Below are positions 11,011 to 22,086 of a DNA stretch of 64,000 nt, one piece after another. Numbering within the stretch: the first letter of the stretch is position 1; every line of letters starts with the position of its first letter. The stretch is from Galerina marginata (taxonomy: Eukaryota > Basidiomycota > Agaricomycetes > Agaricales > Galerinaceae), in contig JAECYW010000002.1 of NCBI GenBank assembly GCA_023014335.1, forward strand, positions 2,418,001 to 2,482,000, in the 5' to 3' direction. The translations under genes were made by a program, and so were the position numbers. The notes under the pieces are model-generated. The model was not told the DNA's origin. It worked only from the letters and a program-made list of their open reading frames with translations, and made no database searches.

Positions 11011-13641
11011 ATGTTTCCTGCGTTTCGACGCTGGATAACTCGGAGATGTTTTCACTCTATTTCTCCGCTTGCATCACGTACCCACCTGAGGGCCGTTGTG
11101 AACCCAACAAGCACGACTGAAAGGGATGGCTCCTTGGCCGAGGGTTTACTTAAAGGGATGGGATTAACTGCAAAGAAGACGCGGGAGCGGGAAAAACGGC
11201 GTAAAGTCGTGCACTCCGTGACCAGAAACACCATAGACGACTATCTTGGCGAACTCCAGTCTGCCAATCGCGGTGTATCGCTACAGGATGTTGAACGCTA
11301 TAAGCCGGAACATAAACCAAATCCGCGGTCCTCTGGTTATGAAACGAGTTATAATGAAATTGTCGACACCTTGATGAGATCTTTTTCTCAACCCCAACTC
11401 CTGCAATTCGTGCACTCATATGGCTTGAAGGTGCCTCGTCAACGTAACAAACGCGCCTTTGCTGTGAGCATAATAGAGGGGAAATGGGGATGGCCATCCA
11501 TTGAAAAGGTCGCACAAGATAGGGTTGATTGGTCGGAAGTCGCGGAAACCCGTGAGGGTCCATGCTTCCTGCGTATCTAGTCCACTTCTGAAAGCATTTG
11601 TCGCAGAATTCCCTTTGAATCACGGACAATCATTTCTTCTCATGGGGAAAGGTTAGCGAGTTTCTAATTCAACGGCACAACCCCTGTAACGGTGCTCGCA
11701 GATGGTACCAATCTCCTTAGTTTGTCGAAACGGTACAACGTCTATTTGGCCTTCACTGCGAACCCAATGTCACTCAGGGTCAAAGGCTTGAAAGGGTCTT
11801 TGAAACTGATTGAAGGATATCTAAACACTCTCAAGAAAGTATGTCGTCAATTATTATATCTTAAATCATTAACGATAATATGGTTAGGACATAGACCTTG
11901 AGAAATTTGTTTTGCCCTGGAAAATGAGAATAACGCCGGAGTTGGAGCAGTCCATCTCTCGATTATCAGGCGCATATATCAAAATGACGCACGATCTTGA
12001 GGTTCGCTTGATTTCCGTGACATTCGCTCTGCAGTATCTCATTTTTCTTAGACTTCGATATCATTTCTCAAGAGCCAGCCGCAGACACTACAAATCGCGA
12101 AGCGACTCATAATCCAGGCGGCTACAAAAGTAGGTTACGATCTTAAATGATAAAACGCGCCTTTCCTTATAACGGCGACGCAGTATATGTGTTCTTCGAC
12201 TCAAGCCGTCTGCTTCCCACAACCGCTGGATCCAAAAAGCGAATCATTGCCTTCTCCATACGCTCTCTTCCCCTTTTCACCCACACAGCCCATTTCATGG
12301 CAAACACAAACAATTTCGACATTTCGTTATCGGCGAGTCGGAAATTGGATGGACGCTGCTCATCATGCCAATGCTGAAAGACTTGATGGCCTGGCTGACG
12401 GTTTTGGCACGGCGCTGGTATCTAAAAGGTGGGATCAGAAATTGTTTTTGTCAGGAGCAATATCTCATTTGGATAATAAGCTCCAACGTCGACATAAAGG
12501 ATTACTTGTTGGATCGAATATCAAATTCAGGAGGCCATGCGCCTCTGCCAACCATTGCTGCCTTGTGTGTGACCATCCATTTACCCTGTGAATATGTTAT
12601 TAATCCGTTTAGTGTCGGACATGTCCTCTTCTTACCCCAACCCACTCAACGAGCAACACTTGTACCACCTATTGCCGGGCCTCTCGATGTTACTGCGGTT
12701 CTTGGCTGGGCAAAGGAACGGCCTGATCGCGTCACGTTCAATCCATGGTCGTCAATTTGATACCGATAAACCGTTTATTTTTGATTGACGAAGTTAAACA
12801 GTGTGCCAAAGAACATATTGTCGGCGTCATGTCATAAGCAGCACCATATTCGAAGACTGGTTTACCTGGCAAAAAGTTCGCTACGAGACAACGACCCTAA
12901 TCACGCCTTAAAATCTCATCAAATGTCGACCTTGACTGTCGAAATACCCGACCGACAAGCGTCACAACCTTATGTATCAGGCAGTGAGATGAACGAATTA
13001 CCTTTTCACCTGGACGAGGTTTCCTGTTTTAGAAGCATGGAAACAAACATCGATCTCTTAGTCCCTACTCGGTCAGTACTAGAGTACTTTCGTAGCCTAA
13101 TGATTGACTCCACACTGGAATTTTTAGCCAAACCGACCTCCGCCTATCCGGTACCAGCACTGACACAATGGCTGCATATGACTGGCCTGAAGAACTGCAA
13201 GTCTTTACTCAGAAAGCGCAGTGTGTTATTTCTTTGCTGCTTTCGGTCGTAGTGCTAAGCCAGGCCATCAGGACAATGGAGCCACAGTCAGATGTACCGT
13301 TGACTTTCACCTACCGCGGCAATGCATACGTTTTGCATTCCAACTGTCTTATTCATCAGCAATTTAAAAAAATAATCATAGACGAGGCAGAAGCAGACTT
13401 CATTACGGAGTCTATCCTCGATCCTGAAAGCGGGCAAAGTAGTCTGGTATGCAAGGTAATTCATTATCTTTATTTTCTGCCGTGTATGTGCTAAGCAGAG
13501 AAAAAAAAGTTCATCTGCGAGGATCACAGTTCAGTTTCGGGGTGGGAACACTTCCTTCGTACATGCGACTGGGTCACCGTCCCGCACGAAAAAGAAGTAT
13601 TGAAACATTCCTTTGAAACATTCTCTCCATTCGAATCGTGA
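11011..13641 (+). CDS. SLS1: Sls1-like mitochondrial inner-membrane regulator
   Basis: The first exon (11011 to about 11578) begins with a presequence-like MFPAFRRWITRRCFHSIS and then carries the Sls1 N-domain: TLMRSFSQPQLLQFVHSYGL, the fungal Sls1 signature, followed by GKWGWPSIEKV. Later exons encode KH-like folds (LLMGKDGTNLLSLSKRYNV, then LKGSLKLIEGYL). Several short, weakly conserved exons reach the terminal TGA at 13639-13641. Yeast Sls1 is an inner-membrane protein that couples mitochondrial transcription to translation and helps deliver mRNAs to activators. The middle exons between about 12150 and 13300 are less certain because the frame changes often and conservation is low. The 3' end converges with SPB1, 75 bp between stops. 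Confidence 0.8.
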
Positions 13642-13716
13642 AATGGAACTTCCATGTTTAATGTACTATGGTTGATATATATTACTTACTGTCCAATAGC
13701 CAACAGTTGATAATGG

Positions 13717-16700
13717 TCATCTCTTGCGCGAAGCCTTCTCTTTGCGTTTCTTAGCGCGCACCTAAGACTTGTCAGGTATAATCAGAGAATACCACCAGGC
13801 CGATTACTTACCTCTTTTTTCATCCGTGAATCAACCATTGTGTATCTACCTTTTACACCTTTTGGCCTGCCCTTCAGGCCTTTGTGCGCACCTTTTGCCA
13901 CGACAACCTTAATTTCTTTCTTGGCTTTCTTGACAGCTGATGCGCCTTTCCGCATTAGCTTTTCGATCTGTTGAGCCTTCTCTCGCTCTGACATGTCCGC
14001 AGTAGCGTTGACACCTTCGGCTTTCTTCATGGCTTTGTCGAGTCGCTGGGCAGCCTTGAATTTCTTACGAGCCTTTGCCTCAGCTACTTTTTTGATAGGT
14101 CTGGCGTCTAAGGCTCGTTGCTTCGCCCTGAGAGCAGCCATTGCCTCTTTGGTCACTGGAATATTGAGTTTATAATTCTTTGCTTCATCATCAAGGAACC
14201 AGGAGGGCAGGCCCTCTTTGGAGTTGAGGGAATAGCGATTGAAGCCTTCATTAATGAGTTGTGTCTTGGACTTCTCGCGGTTCACCAGTTGCTGGGCAAG
14301 TGTTACTGCTTCAGCTGACGTCAAACCGTATTCTACGAATGTGAGTGGCTTAACTAAGGCGAAATAATAAAGCAAACGAGCGACAAACTTTGAATTCCGG
14401 CTTTAACTATCTGTTCCCGGTCTTCATTGTCCTCTTCCCACAGGTCATTATCATTATCCTCTTCTTGTGGAGCAACTTCGAAGGCACTCGAGTTCTGCGG
14501 ATGGACAAGCATGTCAGTTGGATACAGTGCGCAGGAAAACTTGCATTCTAAGGCGCACCTGGTCTTCTGATATTTCTGGCGATCGCTCCATGTCTTCGTC
14601 GACATTGGTGCCCTCTCCGAAATCATCCAGGTCGCTGAACTTGTCGAGGCCATCAATACCTGAGAAAATATTTTGCGAGAACCAGACTTGGGCAGCACCG
14701 GTAGATGATTTGGGTTTTGGAATTTCGAGATTAGATACAAGGCGCTGGCGCTTTGTTTGCTTGGGAAGTAATTCTAGTCCAGGACCGTTCTCGCTTGCGT
14801 GTTAGATCGACTGGGGTATCCTCTGCCTCGGAGTTGTCTGACGAGTCTCCAGATGAGCTCCCGCTATCATCGAGCTTGGCTTCTTGGATCCTGTCCCAAC
14901 CACCATCCTCTTCATCCGAGTTTTCATCGTCGCTGCCCTTGACTTTGATCCCATTCCACTCCTCACGTTCTGCATTTTTTCTTCTTGCTTCTTTGACTCT
15001 AAACTTCGCATCACGCTCGCGCAACCGTTCTCGGTAGGCGTCGTAAAGGCCGTCGAGCTCAACTTCCAGGCCAGACACTTTCTTTTCTCTCTCATCGTCC
15101 GAGCCGGGAGCCATGTCAAGGTTATCCGGGCCGTCAACTTCGTTTTCGTCCTCGTCGCTCCCGTCCATAATTGCGTCGCCTTGATCGTCCATAGTAAATG
15201 TCGTGCTGCGACTTTTGCGAATGTTTTCCTCAGCTCTGCCCAAATCAAACATGTCGTCTTGACCTCCTAATGTAGCATCATGTTGTTCGAGTCCGATATC
15301 CAGAGGGGCAGTCATCTGCAGCTGCATGCGCTGTATTGTCCGTGTTTTAATTTCGTTTGCTCGACGTCTCGCGCGCTTGGCACGAGCTGCAGCGTCAGCG
15401 TTCAGCCTTTCTAACTGGTGATTTTTTAGATGACACAGAGGCAGACAGAAATATATAGAACACACCTCCTCGGAAATTTCTTGCTCCTCGTCAATCACTT
15501 CTACTACCTCAACATGCTCAGTTGCATCTTCGGTGTCCTTCGTTTTTACATCTAGACCAAGCTGCAGGAGGGCTGTCAGTATGATCAAAGTGGGGCCGGC
15601 GAAGTGACATCGAACCTCTTCCCGGAGAGATATACGCCATTTGATCAAGGCTTTAAAGTCGCCCTTGCCTAATACCTTCAAATCGTCACAATTTGACTTG
15701 ATTTCGTCCGTAGTGATATCGAGTATCAACCACCTAACGTAATTTGAGTAAGTATAAGGAAAGTGAATTCCTTAAATGACTTTACCGGTTTTCTTCGTCT
15801 GTTACGAAAACGATCTTGTTTCCGCCGCCGAGGGCGGCAATTGGATCATCCTCAAGAACAAAGGTAGATGCTGATATGGTCTTGAACAGAGTGTAATCGC
15901 CGTCTGCGTAACCGTCACGGTGTCTCCTCTTTTTCTCGGGATGGAAGACGTTTGATTGGGCGTTGCCTGCAGTAATTGTCTCCCCAGAAGCTACCGTAGA
16001 TGCAAGGTCTTTGAAAACATGTTTTGGATCCAAGAACTTTGGATCAATGTGTTTCGGTGCCAAAAAATCTCGGCAGACAACGAAGATTTCGGCAGAAACA
16101 TTTCTGTGGATACACAGGAGTCTTCAAATGTGCGAAACTTGAATAGACAGAATCAGGCTGACCTAGAAGATGGCGGTTTCGTCGCTTCGACTTTGGCAAA
16201 CAATTGGTTAAAAACCCAGATGAGATTGTTGTAGTCCACGCTTCGAAAGACTTTTGTAACGAAGGTTCCACCCTTGGTCAGAAATTCAACAGCAAGTTTT
16301 AGGCTCATTAGGACGAGTTCAGACTGGCTGTACGCGTCCTGAATCCAGGCCGTTCCGACGTTCGGTGCACCATCGTGAAGAACAACATCTGCCTTCCAGT
16401 CCTTTAGTTCCCCACGAATAAGGTTTCGACATTGCGGGGTTGTAATATCGGCAGCGAATGTAACCACTCTGGGGATCGGTTTGATAGGTACAAGATCAAC
16501 ACCTTCACAGGAATAGTTAATTCATCAGAAGACCATAAACATGGCAGGTAACGCACCAACAATGATACTATTTGCTGGCATGTATTTGCTCGCAACCTGC
16601 AGCCAACCTCCAGGAGCAGCACATAAGTCGATCGTACATCGCGCAGACTCAAGAATCGAATATTTTTTGTTCAGCTGAATGAGCTTGAATGCTGAACGAG

Positions 16701-16829
16701 CTCGGTATCCCTGCTCTCTAGACAAGCCAATGAGTGGCTGATAATGCATAGGAATCAAAAAGCATACTTTGCAAGCTTGTAATACTTATCCAGTCGACCC
16801 TTTCCAGTCTTTTTCTGTGCTTTACCCAT
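13717..16829 (-). CDS. SPB1: 27S pre-rRNA 2'-O-methyltransferase Spb1 (FtsJ family)
   Basis: The start is the ATG complementary to 16827-16829 ([20 protein letters not shown]), the invariant Spb1 opening. The RrmJ/FtsJ domain follows: [17 protein letters not shown], the SAM-binding loop [26 protein letters not shown], and [14 protein letters not shown] central acidic DUF3381-type region follows, with [18 protein letters not shown] nearby. The Spb1 C-terminal domain reads [20 protein letters not shown], then [11 protein letters not shown], then [23 protein letters not shown] sequence. A last small exon adds [14 protein letters not shown] before the TGA at 13717-13719. Spb1 methylates the 25S rRNA A-loop guanosine during 60S assembly in the nucleolus. 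Confidence 0.93.
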
Positions 16830-17845
16830 CGTCTAATGTGGTGGATCGTGAATTTCATGAAGTCAAGCCGCTCAATATTTTCGTCTGCAGCACGTGAGTG
16901 GAGGGAATTGACATTCCATTACATAAGCAAACCCAAAGCACTCTAGAGCAACTCTGGAGTCTGGACTCGGACTCTCACTCAGACTCACTGCAGTGCTTCG
17001 AGTGCTTTGCGAGGTTTCTGAACCCATTCTCATTGAAGATGTCAACGGTGGATTGAAATTTGCTCATATATACTGGCCGATACTGAAATCTAAACTGGAT
17101 AATGGCAGGCATACTTTAATTTGTGGAAAGCAGGGGCGGCATTTGGTAGGCTAGTATGTCGTCGCAATTGCTGATCATGAAGAGCTGACCCACCTTGAAC
17201 AGTGTCCACGGGTATGATAACAGGGGCATTCGGATGTGGGTTCTAAAATAAATGGGAAATATACATTCTGACTGTTCTAAACCACAAAGCCCATGGCCTT
17301 CGACAGAAACAAGGCATTACGCCAGAGAACATACATGCCTGGGAGACGGCATCGAGCTATGCTGTATGTATTCTATTTAGTCTTGGGGGTAAACAGGGAG
17401 GATAAGACACGACATTGCAGGTTTACAATGGCCTTGCGATGATGCTCCTGTCTCTTCACCCGAGATTCTCCGCTCATAAGTTTGCCGGACCCGCAATTGC
17501 ATGTGGGGGGTTGATCTTCTCTGGAAGTATATGGTGCCTTGTTATCGGACGAGAAAAGTAAGCAGCCGTGCAATGCATGGTGGGTGGGGCTCACGCTGGA
17601 ATAGGTTGAAAATGTTAGGGCCAGCGACACCGGTGGGAGGAATGGCAATGATAGCAGGGTAAGCGTGTGTTGTTGTTGGAAGGAGAATAACTGACCAGCG
17701 TGCAGATACATATCGCTGCTGTTTTAAGTAGTACAAGTAGAATTAGATTTGATAAGAAAAGACGCGTCCACGTGACCCACGCGTTTCGTGTCAACTCCGC
17801 TGGTCAACAAATGGCTGAGCTGAGCCAGCTTTGCTCTTTGCCGTC
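16830..17845. other. 1-kb divergent intergenic region, no supported gene
   Basis: It lies between SPB1 (minus) and the zinc-finger gene (plus). The only ATG-started frame of note is 17373-17711 on the minus strand (112 codons), which has no recognisable motif; see the rejected list. A short run near 16940-17010 repeats GAGTC/CTGGAG-like words but forms no clear repeat array. Confidence 0.45.
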
Positions 17846-19712
17846 ATGTCTGCCAAAACTACACATCTCGCTTTTTTCGCCTCCGCTGCCTCGTCCTTTC
17901 AGCCGGCCCCTTACACCCCTGCTTCTCAGTCTTCCAGCGCTCGTTCTCATCCCCATGCTACAAGAACCAACCGCTCACATGAATCTCTAGCGATACCTCC
18001 CCCAGGCATGGATCCACAGCCCACAGACCCAGATGTTCTTTTCATTCATCCTCCTTTTACTACTTTTCCAAGCTCTCATCTCCATTCCGATGGGCTCACC
18101 TATTCACTCATGGCCGACAATCCTGAATGGTTTCTTGTCGCCCATGACTTCATTTCGCAGCCCAATTCAAATATCAATGCGATTCCCTATCCTCCTCATC
18201 TAGAGCCTCCCCGTGGCTGGTGTCCTGCAAAAAAGAAGGACCTCAAAGACCGTGGTGGCGAGGGTTGGCCAGAGGGAGAGGAACCTCGTCTTCGCTGCAC
18301 CTTCTGCAGGAGGACCTATGCCGGCGTTAACGCCAAGAGTATGTGGAGAAGACACGTTTTTGAAAAACACAAGATTGCGATGTCCAATCGCAGGGACGGC
18401 AATGTCGACCGCCCGCGAGGGCGTGGATCCGGAAGTTCGTTTTCCTTTCCTCGCTTTCGATCCTTGATTGACTTTGTTTTCAGAGGAAAACAGAAATCAT
18501 GCATCAACTAGGCTCCGCGATGAAGCTCATGACAGCCTTGTTAGCATGGTCGTTGCTCCTCAAACAGCTCCTGAGATCTTATCATCCAAGTCCCGTTTCC
18601 GTACCGCAAAACCTGCTGAGATCTCCAGACGCCGCCGTGACCGTGAGACGAAGAATGATGAGGAGGGTTGTCTTCTACCATCGACGGCGGCATCCTCTAG
18701 ACCACTTCAAAAAGCTTTCACCGATCACATCGAAGATGACAGTGACGCCGACTCGCCTGCCAGGGCAGTTAGCCCCCCGCTGACTCCTCATCTAGATGGT
18801 TCTTCCGATCCCCCTTACATTTATAGCTCGAACTCGGATGAGACCCTCGTAAAGTCTCCTGTACCTCGTCCAATTATCCCTGAATCGCCATACAATCCCC
18901 TCCAAACCCCTTCTTTCCGACATTCACCTCCTCGCCTTCCTTCTGACCAGCCATGGCGTTTCCCCAGTCCGAGCCACCCGCTCTCTACCATACGTGATAT
19001 ATCGCTTACTATGCTTGCACCGAGCCCCGTCAAAGGAGGTCCACTTGGAGGACCTATGGCTATACTTGCCATGCATTCCTCTCCTGTGTCCAGTCCGGCC
19101 GCCCTTCTATCAGATTCCAGTGCTTTCGAGACGCCGGCTCGCTCAAAGGTTTTATTTTCCAAATCAATCAATCGACCGTTTTTCCTGAAGGATTCGATGT
19201 CTTCACCGTTGAGCTCTGTAAAGCAGTACCGCAAGCATCCGCAAGGATCGCCTATTAATCGGAGGCCCTTGGCGATATCCCATACAAGACAACGGTCCGA
19301 TCTTTCAGAAGTTTGGTATTCAGAGGATTCTCTTCGTCGTTCTCCGAGCGGCGGCAACAGTGATCCGTTCTCTGTGTATGACTCATGGCCAAGTATCGGT
19401 GACGAAACCCAAATCTCTCCAGTTCGTCTGGTCAAGGCCCCATTGGAGCCTGAAAGCCCTGTACTCCGCAGTGGCGCTTTGCCAACGGCCGTCGCCTTAG
19501 GCATTGGTCTTCTGGAACCATTCGTTTTTCCAAAAGAAGAGCGATTGAAACCGGACTTGACCGACATTACGCTATCTCCAAGACTAGGAGCGAATCCTCG
19601 TCTTGAAGGAAAACGACCGGCTGTACTAACAAATGAAGCTGGTAGTCCGGCCGAAGTCGATTGCCCTCCATTGAAGAAAAGGAGAACGTCGCCTGAAACT
19701 ACCGACACATAG
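17846..19712 (+). CDS. Basidiomycete protein with one N-terminal C2H2-like zinc finger
   Basis: Two exons: the intron, about 18434-18482, begins gttcg and ends tttcag. The start is the ATG at 17846 (MSAKTTHLAFFASAASS); total length is about 605 aa. After a proline-rich N-terminus comes one zinc-binding module (LRCTFCRRTYAGVNAKSMWR, then RHVFEKHKIAMSNRR). Its CxxC...HxxxxH spacing with a W between resembles a C2H2/BED-like finger. The rest is a low-complexity Ser/Pro/Arg chain with many SP and TP sites and a basic patch PPLKKRRTS near the end that could be a nuclear localisation signal. I infer a nuclear DNA- or RNA-associated protein that may be phosphoregulated. I do not recognise a named family. 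Confidence 0.75.
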
Positions 19713-20405
19713 CTATCTCGTTTACCATCAGCCTCGTTCAGTCGCTTTCGCCATCTGCTATCTTATATTGCTATGTCAAATCCCAAAGTATCGTATGTCC
19801 TTTTAACCCGCCGCATTTCTTGATGTCTATTCTCGCCTGTTGCAGGCATTTTGTTTTATTTTTTGTCGGATTGTTTTTGTGATGCAGGAAAAAAAGTTGA
19901 CGGGTTGGCCTTACCTCGTTTTTTCTTTGTACATCTACTGTTTGATCTTTGGTCTGTTGTCGTACGAGTTCTGCGTCAGGCCCTGTAGGAATAGTCGTTC
20001 AATATGCATATGGAATACGAGTCATCTATATTCGGACTGGCTCTACTATATTTCCTCCGTACTTACCTCGCTCAGCTATTTATTTCTCGTTGGCCATCTA
20101 TGTAACAATATACGTTTTTTAAGCTGAACGTCGTTCTGACGAGCCCTTTTGGCAGTGCGGGAGTGTCAAAATTATGGTTACCACTATCATTTTCTTATCT
20201 GTTGGAGGATAATGTGTACGGCTGTTGTTGTGAAAACCTGATGCCCACGCCAAACAGTGATCATAACCGTTTCAACATCATTTCTTGTCACCAGCACGCT
20301 ACTTCTCTCTGGATTCGATTTCTCTTCGTGTATCACTCTTCCGACGACACGACCTCCGCTTTATATCAGCGCAACGCATAACTTCACGGACTCTCGTACA
20401 ATATC
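19713..20405. other. Intergenic, 3' flank and Rac promoter
   Basis: This is 693 bp of T-rich sequence downstream of the zinc-finger gene, then a pyrimidine-rich stretch upstream of the Rac gene. Open frames here are short, lack good splice contexts and match nothing I recognise. Confidence 0.45.
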
Positions 20406-21374
20406 ATGCAGGCCATCAAATGTTTGACCTTCTTCCCATGGATTGGGCTAGGCTGATCAGCTGGTATTTCACAGGTGTTGTTGTAGGAGACGGTGCTGTT
20501 GGGAAGGTGCGCCCTGCTCCAAGAATTATTCATCACCTAATATTCATTCATTTTTCTCCTTCTAGACGTGTCTCCTCATATCTTATACGACCAATGCATT
20601 CCCCGTATGTTGTTACCGTCTCCTTAAACACGTCCATGATCCTGACTATTATGCGAAAGGGAGAGTATATACCAACTGGTTCGTTTCTCAAGCCCGCCGC
20701 CCTGTAGCGAGCTTATGTTAAACGACACGGCCTTCTGTAGTATTTGACAATTACTCGGCGAATGTAATGGTCGATGGCAAGACGATCTCCCTTGGTTTAT
20801 GGGATACAGCCGGACAGGAAGATTACGACCGTCTCCGCCCTCTATCATACCCGCAGACGGACGTTTTCCTGATTTGCTTCTCCCTCGTCAGCCCCCCGAG
20901 CTACGAGAACGTTAGGACGAAGGTGTGTTGTCTGTCTATCAGCAAAATATCGTCTTTTTGACAATCTTTCAGTGGTATCCGGAAATATCCCATCACGCAC
21001 CGTCGACTTCCATCGTTTTAGTCGGCACCAAGCTTGACTTGCGTGAAGATCCGACGACAATTGAGAAACTTAGAGATCGGTAAGTACGAGACAGTAAATT
21101 TATCCTACGAAATTTTCACGATCTGTGCTTGCAGTCGTATGGCGCCTATACAATACTCCCAAGGAGTAGCGATGTGCAAAGACATCAAAGCTGTGAAATA
21201 TCTCGAATGCTCGGCACTCACCCAGAAGGGACTGAAAACCGTGTTCGACGAGGCCATCCGAGCCGTTCGTAAGTGACTATTTTCGATATAAAAGAACTTG
21301 TTCTAATCGTATTAAAAGTGAACCCTCCCCCACAAGTCAAGAAGGGCAACAAGAGGTCATGCGTCATTGCATGA
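20406..21374 (+). CDS. RAC1: Rho-family GTPase Rac
   Basis: About eight exons assemble into a complete small GTPase. The first exon is 16 nt (MQAIK plus one base). The P-loop GDGAVGK, the effector region [20 protein letters not shown], the [20 protein letters not shown] switch 2, the specificity motif [10 protein letters not shown] and the [11 protein letters not shown] motif are all present. The tail [17 protein letters not shown] ends in a CAAX box (CVIA) behind a polybasic stretch. The [28 protein letters not shown] core and [11 protein letters not shown] favour Rac over Cdc42. Rac controls polarised growth, actin and NADPH oxidase in filamentous fungi. A CAAX ending in alanine predicts farnesylation rather than geranylgeranylation, which is unusual for a Rac. 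A RhoGEF lies about 17 kb downstream. Confidence 0.92.
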
Positions 21375-22086
21375 AGGTGCAACACGGATCCTCTAGCATC
21401 TGTTCGGCATTTGGATATTTGCCCTCTTTACCATATCACGCCATTTATGTTTCTGCTCAGCCTTTTACGACTTGTACTTATGTTTTTTCTACTCCAATTT
21501 TGGGTCCGTGCTTCAACAACTTGGATACCAAACTCTATTCGCTCTACTATCCATTCTGTCTACCTTTATCATTGAACTAGATTCTTGAACCTACAACGAA
21601 CTGTTATTCCCTATCGAACACTTCGAAGTTCTCAGTTAACGATCACATATACAGTAGGCTGACCTGTTTTCCGTGACCAGCTTAGCATACACCGATATGA
21701 TCATCCGTTTGTTCTGTTCCCCTCACACGAATCCCAATAAGCGGCTGTCTCTATTGTGAGAAGCCATCGCGTGGAACTTGCACTGGGCAGGAGATGACCA
21801 CGGTGTGAGAGTTCCGGTCATATGCCCTCAGGAACAGATTGATGCAGCCCGCTTTGTATATCTGTTTTCAGGCCCAGGTCTTGTGGCTGCTCGTTCCTTC
21901 CTTGTTACGTTCCCCTGCGCTCTGCTCTCCAGCGCGTTCGCTTACTGACTGAGCTGTTGAAGGACTCACAGGGGGCATGCAGATTGCCCGTCCTCAATCT
22001 CTGGACGGTTCCCGCCAACAGCCAATCAGCCCTCCTCGACAGTATCAGTCATAACCACATAGTTCCTTTTCATCCCCCAAGAGTTT
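21375..22086. other. Intergenic region, no gene seen
   Basis: It lies between the Rac stop and the start of the membrane glycoprotein gene, both plus strand. It is pyrimidine-rich toward the right end. No coding exon, RNA gene or repeat was identified. Confidence 0.45.

Noticed and set aside
16930..17015. Imperfect repetition of GAGTC/ACTCTGGAG words
   Set aside because: The spacing is irregular and no array or inverted repeat forms, so I do not call a repeat.
17373..17711. 112-codon ATG frame on the minus strand in the SPB1/zinc-finger gap
   Set aside because: It has no recognisable motif and an odd composition, and no spliced continuation makes a better protein. I keep it only as a note.
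18821..19708. Long antisense frame (295 codons) across the zinc-finger gene
   Set aside because: It is a codon-bias shadow of the Ser/Pro/Arg-rich sense exon.
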